64,000 nucleotides of DNA from NCBI RefSeq assembly GCF_947492405.1, contig NZ_CANLMP010000001.1:124001-188000 (forward strand), given 5' to 3'. The stretch is from an uncultured Aquimarina sp. GTDB taxonomy: Bacteria > Bacteroidota > Bacteroidia > Flavobacteriales > Flavobacteriaceae. Positions 17,611 to 27,233 of this stretch are shown here, one piece after another (position 1 is the first letter of the stretch; each line of letters opens with the position of its first letter). A model generated the notes under the pieces. The model made no database searches. It saw only the letters and a list, made by a program, of their open reading frames with translations, and was not told the origin of the DNA. The position numbers were made by a program, and so were the translations under genes.

Positions 17611-20600
17611 ATGAAAAAGAATGTATTTATATTAATTATAATGGGGCTCTATATCATTTTTTTAGCACCAGATATGGAGGCTCAGATTGTACCCGTAGGA
17701 AGCGGTAGTTATACCACAGTGTTTCCTGGAGTAGATGCAGCCGGAAGAAATAGCTTCCCTTCTGGAGCTCCTTGGATTTCTGGGGTAGCGGCATCAAAAC
17801 CTGTTCCTACAAATGACTGGTGGTCCGATATGATAAAAACAGATCATGGAGCAAAAGCCTTTAACTACCCATTATCGTTTAGATCTTTGTCTACAGGTCT
17901 TAATATCAATTATACGATTCCGTTAACTTCTGGACCAAACGATTATCGAGAACCTATGAGCGGTGTTGAATCCATTGTGGTCGGTACCGAGGATTTAGGA
18001 GTAACTAGTTCTAGTGCTTCAGATCATTCAGATTGGAGTGTAACGATGAATTGGGGGAACCAGTTTTATAGCACAGTTACTATAGGTTCTCCTTTTGTAT
18101 ATTTTGAAAAAAGCAGTACTGCGGGACCTGCAAAAGTAGCTGTCAATTTTAATGGAAATGGAGTGACTCCCGATGGAAATAAGCTGATTATTCAGAACAA
18201 TATGAGTAATTCAAATTATGTGGTTTTTGCACCTGCTGGATCCAGTTGGGTTGGAAATAATGGAGTATATACTTCTACATTAAATGGAAAAAATTATTGG
18301 TCAATGGTACTATTACCCTTTGGAGTTGATATAAATACGGCTATTGCGGAGTATGAGCAATACGCTTTTGTATTCCCTGATAAAACAACTGTTGATTGGG
18401 ATTACAATGAGAGTACAGGTAAAGTAAGAACAACATTTACGGTAACTCCAGATGTAAAAGAGGGAAGTAATACAAAAGTATTACAAGGATTATTGCCTCA
18501 TCAATGGGATCGTCTTGCATCTGATTCTTCCCAACCAACCGGAAACATATATCCGTCAGTGAGAGGTACGATCAAAACTTTAGTCTCTAATAGTTTTATA
18601 GTAGAAAATACCTTTAGTGGTATCTTACCAACCTTACCTGATCTCGGCAAGTATACAGATGGTTTTGATCCTGGTTCTTTAGCCCAGAAAATTGATCAAA
18701 TAAAGAATGATGGATTACCACTATGGACAGATTCATATAATCAAGGTCAGGATATGAATCGTTTGATACAAGCAGCGAGAATAGCTGATCAAATTGGTAA
18801 TATTGAAGCAAGAGATCTTTTGGTTACAACAGTAAAAAATAGGCTAGAAGATTGGTTATCTGCAGAAAGTGATGAAGTCGCTTTTCTTTTCTATTACAAT
18901 TCAGATTGGAGTGCTTTACTAGGTTATCCTGCGGGACATCGACAAGATGTAAACCTTAACGATCATCATTTTCATTGGGGGTATTTCATTCATGCAGCGG
19001 CGGCTATAGAGCAATTTAATCCAGGCTGGAATGAACAATGGGGAGACATGATAAATCTACTAGTAAGGGACGCTGCTAATCCATCAAGAACGGACAGTAT
19101 GTTTCCGTTTCTTAGAAATTTCAGTCCTTATGCTGGACATAGTTGGGCCAATGGTTTTTCTTCAGAACCACTTGGCAATGATCAGGAATCTACTTCAGAG
19201 TCTATGCAATTTAATTCTGCATTGATTCATTGGGGAACAATAACTAATAATAAAGAGTTGAGAGATCTGGGGATTTACCTATACACTACAGAATTATCAA
19301 CGATTCAGGAGTATTGGTTCGATGTAGAACAGCGTAGTTTTCAACCAGAATATGCCTACGAAATGGTAGCAAGAGTTTGGGCTAGCGGATATGACAATGG
19401 CACCTGGTGGACAGAAGATGTCGCAGCTTCATACGGGATACAGCTGTATCCAATTCATGGAGGTTCACTTTATCTTGGTCATCGAACGGATTATGTAGAT
19501 AGAGTATGGCAGGAAATGACACAAAATACAGAAGTATTAAGCAACGTCCCTAATATGAATCTATGGTACGACACCTATTGGAAATTTCTTTCTTTTACAG
19601 ATCCACAATTGGCTTTATCACTATATAGGTCTTATCCCGATCGTGGAATTAAAGTAGGTATTTCTGATGCGCAAACATATCACTGGTTACATACCATGGC
19701 TTCTCTGGGACAGGTAGCCGAAGAAATAACTGCAGATTACCCAATAGCTTCGGTGTTTAATGACAACGGAACATTTACATATGTCGCGCATAACTATAGT
19801 AATTCCCAAATTACCGTAAGTTTTTCTGATGGATATAATTTAACAGTACCAGCCAATAGTATGGCGACTAGCAGAGATGTTGATATTGCTGTAACATTAT
19901 CTTCTGACGTCTCAATAGTTCCAGTAGGAGGTAATGCAAACTTAACTGCTGAGGTAACCGGAAATGGTATTACCAAAGTAGAATTTTATATTGGAGAAGC
20001 ATTAATAGGTACCAATACATCAGCTCCTTACGAGATAAATACAGGTACTCTTTCTGTTGGTTTCCCAAAAGTATTTGCCAAGGCTTATGTTGGCAATAAT
20101 TTAGCTATTTCTAATGTGTTATCAATACAGGTAGGAGCTCAAATTCCTTATGGTGGAACAGCTGTTAATCTTCCGGGAACTATTGAAGCGGGTCTTTTTG
20201 ATGTTTTCGAAGGTGGAAATGGACAAGATATTACTTATTCTGATAATGATGCTTTTAACCAAGGTAATTTTCGACCTACTGAAGGAGTGGATGCTAACAG
20301 TACCAATAATGAAGGGTTTACAGTAGGTTGGATCGGTTCTGGAGAATGGATGGAATATACTGTCAATGCCGAAAATGCAGGACGTTATCGAGTTACAATG
20401 CGATATGCTTCAGGAGATACGAATGGAGGAGGCCCTTTCTGGTTTGAACGTGATGGAGCTAAAATCAGCAATGATATTTTAGTACCATTTACAGGATCCA
20501 ATTGGGATGTGTGGCAAAACGTTGTGACCGAAGATGTTAATTTGATAGCTGGTGAACAGGTAATTCGAGTAGGTATTGGTAATGGTGGATTCAATTTAGG

Positions 20601-22524
20601 AAAGATGACTTTTGAATATATAGGACCATCCACAGATGAAGTACTAACAAGCATCGTGGTTACTCCGCTAAACAGCACATTAAATGTTGGAGATACTCAA
20701 GAATATATAGCTCAGGGTTTTGATCAATATGGAAACCCTTTTACAATTACCCCAACCTGGTCAGCAACCGGAGGAATTATAGATATAAATGGTTTGTATA
20801 CTGCAACTACAGAAGGAAATTTTACAATTCGGGCTACCAGTGGTTCCATAACAGGAACAGCATTGATGATAGTTTCAGATAGTAGTTCGGTATTGTCTAG
20901 TATCGTAATATCTCCTTCTAATGTGAATCTTTCTGTAAATGAAACACAACAATTTACCGCTCAAGGTTTTGATCAAAATGGAAACCAAATGTCTACGAAT
21001 GTAAGTTGGTCAGCCACAGGAGGAGTAATTAACGGACAAGGTGTTTATGCTGCTTCGCTTCCTGGAAGTTATACCATCAATGCATCTGAAGGTAGTATTT
21101 CAGCTTCAGTAACCGTTACGGTTACTGATGTTATAGGAGGAATATGTATTGGTGGTCCTGTAAATGGAGACTATACCTATAGTACTTCGGGAGATACAAA
21201 TAATCCCACAATTACTTTTGAACCTCAATTACCAGGTATAGGTGACTCTGTGGTTATCTTATATTATGGCACCAATCCTGGTGGAGGATACCCTGGATAT
21301 ATGGTAACTCCTGGAGTACCTTTTCAGATAAATGCTAATCAGGGTCAAGCAGTATACTTTTATTATACATACAGTGTACCAGAAGGAGGAGAAAGGAATA
21401 CTGCTGATGAGATGCATAATTTTATCGTAGGTGATTGCGGACCTCCTCCTTTACCAGTGCTTAGTTCTATTAAAGTGTCTCCAGAAAATTCATCTATTAC
21501 TAGTGGAAGTACCTTACAATTTATAGCAAATGGATTGGATCAATTTGGGAATTCTTTTCCGATATCGCCAACTTGGTCTGCTAATGGTGGTATGATAAAC
21601 ACTAATGGTCTATATACTGCGTCTCAAACCGGGAGTTTTGAAGTAATAGCCTCGTTTGATGGTATTTCTGGATCAACAACGATTACGATTAATGAACCGC
21701 CAGTGTTAACGAGTTTACAAATCTCTCCAGAGACATCATCTGTATTTGTTAATGATACAATTGCATTTACATATGTTGCCTTAGACCAATATGGCAACTT
21801 GTATCCGTCGACACCTACCTGGTCATCTACTGGTGGAATCATAGATTCAAATGGACTTTACAGCGCAACTACGATTGGTACTTTTTCTATAAACCTTACT
21901 GAAGGTTCTGTGACCGCCACAGCAAATGTAACCGTTAATGAAACTACAAGTTCTTGTGTTTTACCCGCTTCAAATGGGGATTTTACAACCGAAGTATCTG
22001 GAGATTCATACAATCCAACCTTAACATTTTTACCATCACAATCTGGAATAGGAGATACCGTTTTAATACTGTATTATGGTATGGATCCTAATGGAGGTTA
22101 TCCAGGGTATTTCGCACAACCAGAAGTTCCTTTCCAAATTCAGGCTGCTGAAGGTCAGAAGATATATTTTTATTACACTTACAGCTTACCAACTGGAGGA
22201 GAAGATAATACATCGAATGCAAAGAATGATTTTATAGTAGGTTCTTGTAATAGTAATAGATCACAGGTATTCGACAATACTATTTCTGAAGTATTGGTGT
22301 TTCCAAACCCGATATCAGATCTAGCACAAATGGTTTTACCAGCAGAATACGAATATTTTAGATACAGAATAATAGATATTTCTGGAAAAGTAATTGTAGA
22401 TCTTCCAATAAACAAAAAAGAGCAAAAAGTAGAATTAGATATGAGTCATAAAGAAACTGGATTGTACTTCTTAAAGCTATATGGTAACTCTTCAACAAAA
22501 AGTTTTAAACTATTAAAAAAGTAG
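17611..22524 (+). CDS. GH81 endo-beta-1,3-glucanase, multimodular T9SS protein
   Basis: The ATG at 17611 is used because it opens the signal peptide (ending MEAQ). The product has 1637 residues. The GH81 domain (about 29-750) shows PTNDWWSDM, HHFHWGYFIHAAAAIEQF and the conserved ESTSESM block with Glu526 and Glu530, where catalysis is expected. It is followed by an Ig-like domain (760-838), CBM6 (847-1007), two Big_2 Ig domains (1011-1172), a 95-residue CBM56-like domain (1178-1275), two more Big_2 domains (1284-1445), a second 95-residue domain (1449-1547) and a T9SS type A sorting domain (1560-1637). GH81 enzymes cut internal beta-1,3 links in laminarin, curdlan or callose. Several binding modules suggest insoluble or cell-wall substrate. 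Terminators on both sides indicate a single-gene unit. Confidence 0.93.
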   Translation: MKKNVFILIIMGLYIIFLAPDMEAQIVPVGSGSYTTVFPGVDAAGRNSFPSGAPWISGVAASKPVPTNDWWSDMIKTDHGAKAFNYPLSFRSLSTGLNINYTIPLTSGPNDYREPMSGVESIVVGTEDLGVTSSSASDHSDWSVTMNWGNQFYSTVTIGSPFVYFEKSSTAGPAKVAVNFNGNGVTPDGNKLIIQNNMSNSNYVVFAPAGSSWVGNNGVYTSTLNGKNYWSMVLLPFGVDINTAIAEYEQYAFVFPDKTTVDWDYNESTGKVRTTFTVTPDVKEGSNTKVLQGLLPHQWDRLASDSSQPTGNIYPSVRGTIKTLVSNSFIVENTFSGILPTLPDLGKYTDGFDPGSLAQKIDQIKNDGLPLWTDSYNQGQDMNRLIQAARIADQIGNIEARDLLVTTVKNRLEDWLSAESDEVAFLFYYNSDWSALLGYPAGHRQDVNLNDHHFHWGYFIHAAAAIEQFNPGWNEQWGDMINLLVRDAANPSRTDSMFPFLRNFSPYAGHSWANGFSSEPLGNDQESTSESMQFNSALIHWGTITNNKELRDLGIYLYTTELSTIQEYWFDVEQRSFQPEYAYEMVARVWASGYDNGTWWTEDVAASYGIQLYPIHGGSLYLGHRTDYVDRVWQEMTQNTEVLSNVPNMNLWYDTYWKFLSFTDPQLALSLYRSYPDRGIKVGISDAQTYHWLHTMASLGQVAEEITADYPIASVFNDNGTFTYVAHNYSNSQITVSFSDGYNLTVPANSMATSRDVDIAVTLSSDVSIVPVGGNANLTAEVTGNGITKVEFYIGEALIGTNTSAPYEINTGTLSVGFPKVFAKAYVGNNLAISNVLSIQVGAQIPYGGTAVNLPGTIEAGLFDVFEGGNGQDITYSDNDAFNQGNFRPTEGVDANSTNNEGFTVGWIGSGEWMEYTVNAENAGRYRVTMRYASGDTNGGGPFWFERDGAKISNDILVPFTGSNWDVWQNVVTEDVNLIAGEQVIRVGIGNGGFNLGKMTFEYIGPSTDEVLTSIVVTPLNSTLNVGDTQEYIAQGFDQYGNPFTITPTWSATGGIIDINGLYTATTEGNFTIRATSGSITGTALMIVSDSSSVLSSIVISPSNVNLSVNETQQFTAQGFDQNGNQMSTNVSWSATGGVINGQGVYAASLPGSYTINASEGSISASVTVTVTDVIGGICIGGPVNGDYTYSTSGDTNNPTITFEPQLPGIGDSVVILYYGTNPGGGYPGYMVTPGVPFQINANQGQAVYFYYTYSVPEGGERNTADEMHNFIVGDCGPPPLPVLSSIKVSPENSSITSGSTLQFIANGLDQFGNSFPISPTWSANGGMINTNGLYTASQTGSFEVIASFDGISGSTTITINEPPVLTSLQISPETSSVFVNDTIAFTYVALDQYGNLYPSTPTWSSTGGIIDSNGLYSATTIGTFSINLTEGSVTATANVTVNETTSSCVLPASNGDFTTEVSGDSYNPTLTFLPSQSGIGDTVLILYYGMDPNGGYPGYFAQPEVPFQIQAAEGQKIYFYYTYSLPTGGEDNTSNAKNDFIVGSCNSNRSQVFDNTISEVLVFPNPISDLAQMVLPAEYEYFRYRIIDISGKVIVDLPINKKEQKVELDMSHKETGLYFLKLYGNSSTKSFKLLKK

Positions 22525-22544
22525 TTTTCTTATTTATAAAAGTT

Positions 22545-22590
22545 AAAAGAAAAGTGGTTTATGAATTTTAGATCACTTTTCTTTTTATTT
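22545..22590 (+). terminator. Rho-independent terminator after the GH81 gene
   Basis: A 12-bp perfect stem AAAAGAAAAGTG/CACTTTTCTTTT (22545-22556 and 22574-22585) ends in a T-rich tail, shortly after the stop codon. Confidence 0.85.
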
Positions 22591-23015
22591 GATGTTTTCA
22601 CAATTAGAACAAATTAATTTTCCTACACAAGTATTTCTAAGACCTCATAACATCCTTCGATATAGATGTTTGATGTAGATTTTTCGATGAAATGTATTGT
22701 GGTGAAAAAAGGTAAGTTTTATACTACATTTTAACATTTAATTATAGATTTTAACATTTTGTAGTGAAATCCTGTTTTTTAACGTTTTTCGTTTTTTTTT
22801 CTTCTTTAGCGTTCAATAAATCATAATATTTGTACGGGGAAATAGGGGTAAATTTTTTAGTTATATCGTTTTTAACGTGTTGATAGTTAGTGTTTAACTG
22901 TCATTTTTCTATTTATTTCTGATTTTCATTATTTATTTTTTGCTCTTTTCTTTTAAAGTTTTGAGCATTTTTTATTTGCATACTAACATAAATCATTAAC
23001 AACAAAACCAACCGC
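22591..23015 (+). promoter_or_regulatory. Regulatory region upstream of the fascin-repeat protein gene
   Basis: This AT-rich gene-free stretch has a direct repeat ATTTTAACATTT at 22728-22739 and 22748-22759, exactly 20 bases apart. GTGAAATCCT at 22764-22773 is also present upstream of susC. Near 22829 a TATTTG-type box followed by GGGG resembles the element at 30331 upstream of the glycosidase-barrel gene. No perfect TAnnTTTG box was found. Function is inferred from position only. Confidence 0.4.
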
Positions 23016-26000
23016 ATGATGAAAATTACTTTTGAGTATTACAAACCAAAAAGGCGTGATATGATTAGCATATTACTTTCCTTATTATGTTTTGTGTCAT
23101 TTACAACACAAGCAGGAAACAAAATCAACTCTTTCGATAGTGTAGAGGATAGCTATACAAATATTACGGCTGGATCTACGATAGTATTAATAGCTAATAA
23201 TGGTAGATATGTATCTTCAGAGAATGGAAAAAAACCAATAATAGCTAATAGAACAAGAATAGGTTCCTGGGAGAAATTTATAGTAGTAGATGCCGGAAAT
23301 GGTAAGATTGCTCTAAAAGGAAATAATGGAAAATACCTTTCTTCTGAAAATGGGAAAAAGGCTATGCATTGTAATGTAAGACATTTAGGAGCTTGGCAAA
23401 AATTTAAGGTAATTCAATTAGGAAATGGTAAAATTGCCTTGAAAGGGAGTAATGGAAAGTATGTTTCCTCAGAGAATGGAAAAAAACCTATGAACTGTAA
23501 TAGATCTAGAATTGGTTCTTGGGAAAAATATAAAGTAAAAGTTTTACGTAATAACAATTGTGAACTTAATGCTGGGAGAATTGAGAGTACACAAAGAAAT
23601 TGTGGTGGATTTACACCTGAAGAATTTGTGGGGACCGCTGTAACGAGTGGAGATCATAGAAATGTGAAATACCAATGGCAGATTAAAGAAAATAGAGGAG
23701 GACAATGGCAAAACATCACAGGTGCAAACGCTGTAAATTATCAACCTGCTTATAGAGAATCAGGATCTGTTTGGTACAGAAGAGCTGTTAAAATAGAAGG
23801 TTGTCACGACTATTATTATTCTAATATTGTTGATATTCATGTCAAAGTTGCGCCAAAAGCAGATGTAAGTGTGAAGAATACTAATTGTGGGAAACAAGAT
23901 GGAGCGATCACTTTTACATTTGGAGATACCAACGGAAGAACACATATAGAATTTTCATTAGATGGAGGAAACTCTTATAAAACCGTTCCAGATGATTCGT
24001 CTATTTTTACCTTTAAAAATTTAGCGTCGGGAAGTTATGATGTTTGGGTACGTTGGGGTAATGATGAATGCCCTATAGATCTTGGGGTGGTTAATATAGA
24101 AGACCAATCAATTACTGTAGATGCAGGTGAAGATGTAGAAGTTTGTGAAGGAGAAGAAGTAACCTTAACAGCTTCAGTAGAAGGAAATCAAGATTGTAAT
24201 GAATGTGTAGGGTATAGTATATTAAATACAGATAATTGTAAACGAAATGAAAACTATGTGATGTGGCTGACTGATGGTCATAATCCAAGATGGTTTTCTA
24301 ACGTAAATCTTCAATGGGAAGAATTTGTAGATGGTACGGCAAAACTTTCGGGAACCGTATACGATCATACTTTAGAACAAAAAACGTATGAAGTAGATGC
24401 ACTATTTACAGGAAAAACTGTAAGCACTCCTGCAGATAGTCCAAAAGATCACGTTTGTAATGATGAAGACAGTACCGGATGGACTTATTATACAGGATTA
24501 ACTGGTACAGTAAAAAGTACTGATGGTTCTTGGTCGGTTAACTTATCAAGAAGAGGACCAGCATTCCAAATGGGGAATGGAGCTAACCAAACTGAAACTG
24601 ATGCGGGTAAATTTGGTGCTTGTGGATGGTTTGATACTACGGATCAAGAATATTGCAGAGGAGATTTCAATATTAATTTTGGAGATTGTATTACAACAGA
24701 TGAGGATAACCTTACTTATTTATGGTCTACTGGAGAAACAACCGAAAGTATCACTGTTAATGAAGCAGGTTCTTACTCTGTAACAGTAAAAAATTGTAAT
24801 GATTGTGAAGCAACGGATAGTGTAAAAGTTACATATACTAAAGAACTTGAAGATGGTGGTCAAATAGAGGAAACACAAGTAAACTGTGAAGCCTTTGATC
24901 CGGAAGAGTTTACAGGAAATGATCTTGAAGATGAAACTGGTTTGACAATAGTATACCAATGGCAGGTTAAAAGAGAACAAGGACAATCTTGGGAAGACAT
25001 CGATGGAGCTAACGGAATAAATTATACCGCTCCTCGTATAGAATCAGGTTCTTTATGGTATAGAAGGGGTGCAAAGAGTGAAGAATGCGGAGACTTTGTG
25101 TATTCTAATAGTGTAGACCTACATGTTAGATTAGCTCCGGTTGCCGAAGTAATTCTTACCAATGCAGATTGTACAGATCCTACAGGAGATATTGAATTAA
25201 CTTTTGAAGATGTAGAAGAACGTACACATATTGAATTTTCTATTGATGGTGGAGTTACGTATACAGAAGTTCCGGATGATTCAGGTTCATTTAGTTTTAA
25301 TGACCTAGAAGTTGGAGATTACAATTTATGGGTACGATGGGGTAATGAAGACTGTCCTGTTGACCTTGGAATTTTTACAATCGAAGAGGTTGAAGTAATT
25401 ACTGTAGACGCAGGAGCAGATGAATTTATTTGTATAGGTGAAGAAATTACACTAAGTGCTGCTGTAACTGGAGAAGGAGAATGCGAAAGTTGTGTCGAGT
25501 ATGTTATTCAAAACACAGATTATTGTAGAGGCGATCATAATTTTGTAGCCTGGATAAATTCAGGAGGTAAACGAAGATGGTTATCAAACGTAGATTTAGT
25601 ATGGAGTGAATTTGAAGATGGAACGGCTACTTTAAAAGGGACTATGTATGATTATTATTATTCAAAAACTAATTATGAAGTTGATGTAATCTATTCTGGT
25701 AAAACTAGCATAGCTCCTGTGGAAAGCCCAAAAGATCACTTTTGTAATAATGAAGATGCATCTGATTGGGTATATTATACCGAATTAACAGGAACAATAT
25801 CGCAAGTAGAAGGTGATGAAGTATTTGTTGTTAAAAGAATGGGACCTGCTTTTCAGTTAGGAAACGGAGCAAATACCTATGAAACCGAAATCGCTAAAAG
25901 TGGAGCTTCAGGATGGTTTGAGATCATAAGTGATAATGGCGGAATTGGAGATTTTAATATCAATTTCGGAGATTGTATTACTACTGAAACGAACGGAGTC

Positions 26001-26864
26001 GAATATCTGTGGTCAACAGGAGAAACAACATCAAGTATTACCGTATCTCCAACAGAAAATACTACGTATTCTGTAACGGTTTCTAACTGTGTAGATTGTA
26101 TAACAACAGATGAGGTAAATGTGATCGTAAATGAAGCTAGCGTTAGCTTAGGAGTTGATATAAATATTTGCGGAGAAGAAGAAGTAGAACTAAATGCCGG
26201 AATTGCAGATTCTTATTTGTGGTCTACAGGAGAAACTACACAATATATAACAGTAACACCAACTCAGGAAACGACATATTCGGTAGTTGTGAATCAGAGT
26301 GGATGTGAGGCTTCAGACGAAGTAGTTATTTCAGTTACCGATATATCAGTTGATGCAGGAGATGATATATCAATAGATCAAGAAGAAGCATCAGAAGTTT
26401 CTTTAACCGCTACTGCATCTGGAGATGTAGAATCTTATCTCTGGTCTACTGGAGCTACTACAGCTTCAATAATTGTATCGCCAGATGTAACCACAACCTA
26501 TACAGTTACTGTAACTAAGAACGGATGTGTGGCAGAAGATAATGTTACTATAAATGTAGCATTAGATCCTTGTCTTAGCGAGAGTTTTGCTGCTACAGCA
26601 TTTCCAATTCCTGTAAGTCGTTCAGGGCAAATGAATGTAGATATTGCTGTGAATAGAGCTCAGCCCGTTACATGTGAAATTTATAGAATGGATGGAACAG
26701 TGGTAGGACCAGCCGTTACAGAAAGCTTAGATGAAGGATGTAATACGATAACTATTGATATGTCTGTACAGACTAATATTCAGTCAATGACCAACTATAT
26801 ATTGATACTAAAAGGTGATTCATCTGAGAATACAGAAACAATTCAATTTTCGACTATAAATTAA
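23016..26864 (+). CDS. Large secreted protein with fascin-like repeats and duplicated Cys-rich modules
   Basis: This 1282-residue protein has no catalytic domain that I recognise. A long basic n-region precedes a signal peptide (ending TQAG, about residue 34); an alternative ATG at 23061 would start directly at the hydrophobic part. Residues 48-175 form a fascin-like beta-trefoil with three YVSSENGKK-type repeats, a fold used as a carbohydrate-binding module in some glucanases. Two copies of a composite of roughly 400 residues follow (about 180-605 and 615-1030). Each has an Ig-like part (YQWQ...W), an FSLDGG/FSIDGG part with VRWGN.DCP, and a Cys-rich insert of about 160 residues placed inside a DAGxD...YLWSTGETT Ig domain. 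Further YLWSTGETT-type repeats lead to a C-terminal domain weakly like T9SS sorting domains. Glucan binding is inferred from the trefoil and the neighbours. Confidence 0.75.
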   Translation: MMKITFEYYKPKRRDMISILLSLLCFVSFTTQAGNKINSFDSVEDSYTNITAGSTIVLIANNGRYVSSENGKKPIIANRTRIGSWEKFIVVDAGNGKIALKGNNGKYLSSENGKKAMHCNVRHLGAWQKFKVIQLGNGKIALKGSNGKYVSSENGKKPMNCNRSRIGSWEKYKVKVLRNNNCELNAGRIESTQRNCGGFTPEEFVGTAVTSGDHRNVKYQWQIKENRGGQWQNITGANAVNYQPAYRESGSVWYRRAVKIEGCHDYYYSNIVDIHVKVAPKADVSVKNTNCGKQDGAITFTFGDTNGRTHIEFSLDGGNSYKTVPDDSSIFTFKNLASGSYDVWVRWGNDECPIDLGVVNIEDQSITVDAGEDVEVCEGEEVTLTASVEGNQDCNECVGYSILNTDNCKRNENYVMWLTDGHNPRWFSNVNLQWEEFVDGTAKLSGTVYDHTLEQKTYEVDALFTGKTVSTPADSPKDHVCNDEDSTGWTYYTGLTGTVKSTDGSWSVNLSRRGPAFQMGNGANQTETDAGKFGACGWFDTTDQEYCRGDFNINFGDCITTDEDNLTYLWSTGETTESITVNEAGSYSVTVKNCNDCEATDSVKVTYTKELEDGGQIEETQVNCEAFDPEEFTGNDLEDETGLTIVYQWQVKREQGQSWEDIDGANGINYTAPRIESGSLWYRRGAKSEECGDFVYSNSVDLHVRLAPVAEVILTNADCTDPTGDIELTFEDVEERTHIEFSIDGGVTYTEVPDDSGSFSFNDLEVGDYNLWVRWGNEDCPVDLGIFTIEEVEVITVDAGADEFICIGEEITLSAAVTGEGECESCVEYVIQNTDYCRGDHNFVAWINSGGKRRWLSNVDLVWSEFEDGTATLKGTMYDYYYSKTNYEVDVIYSGKTSIAPVESPKDHFCNNEDASDWVYYTELTGTISQVEGDEVFVVKRMGPAFQLGNGANTYETEIAKSGASGWFEIISDNGGIGDFNINFGDCITTETNGVEYLWSTGETTSSITVSPTENTTYSVTVSNCVDCITTDEVNVIVNEASVSLGVDINICGEEEVELNAGIADSYLWSTGETTQYITVTPTQETTYSVVVNQSGCEASDEVVISVTDISVDAGDDISIDQEEASEVSLTATASGDVESYLWSTGATTASIIVSPDVTTTYTVTVTKNGCVAEDNVTINVALDPCLSESFAATAFPIPVSRSGQMNVDIAVNRAQPVTCEIYRMDGTVVGPAVTESLDEGCNTITIDMSVQTNIQSMTNYILILKGDSSENTETIQFSTIN

Positions 26865-26896
26865 TCAGGTCGAATAAAAGAAAATCAAAATATATA

Positions 26897-26932
26897 AAAA
26901 CCTGTGGAATTTTGTTCTACAGGTTTTCTTTG
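26897..26932 (+). terminator. Rho-independent terminator after the fascin-repeat gene
   Basis: A stem AAAACCTGT/ACAGGTTTT (26897-26905 and 26919-26927), extended by GGAA/TTCT with a G-T pair, is followed by CTTTGTT. Confidence 0.85.
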
Positions 26933-27233
26933 TTCTAATATTTTCTATCGAACTTAAAATTACCTGTGAGATGCGTCATAGGGTTAATAATACTATTTTG
27001 GAAAACATCAACCAACGAACCAAGCTTATTGTGCGTGAAAGATATTTATATTTCAACATGAAAAAAGAATAACAAGTTTATGTGGTAAGGCCTTCAATTA
27101 TTATGGATTGTTAAGATTCACTGTTTTTATTTAGATATACAATTATATTCTATGATCAGGTCAGAATATATGTGAATCTTGCATTGAATTAATAATTCGT
27201 ATTATTGTATTAACAATATGTTTCTTTTCTTAT
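26933..27233 (+). promoter_or_regulatory. Upstream region of the second regulator gene
   Basis: No gene is seen here. An inverted repeat TATATTCT/AGAATATA (27144-27151 and 27163-27170, 11-base spacer) has arm centres 19 bases apart, like an operator for a dimeric protein. A shorter dyad TATTGT/ACAATA (27203-27218) lies just before the TTG start and could fold in the leader. No consensus promoter box was recognised. Confidence 0.4.
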
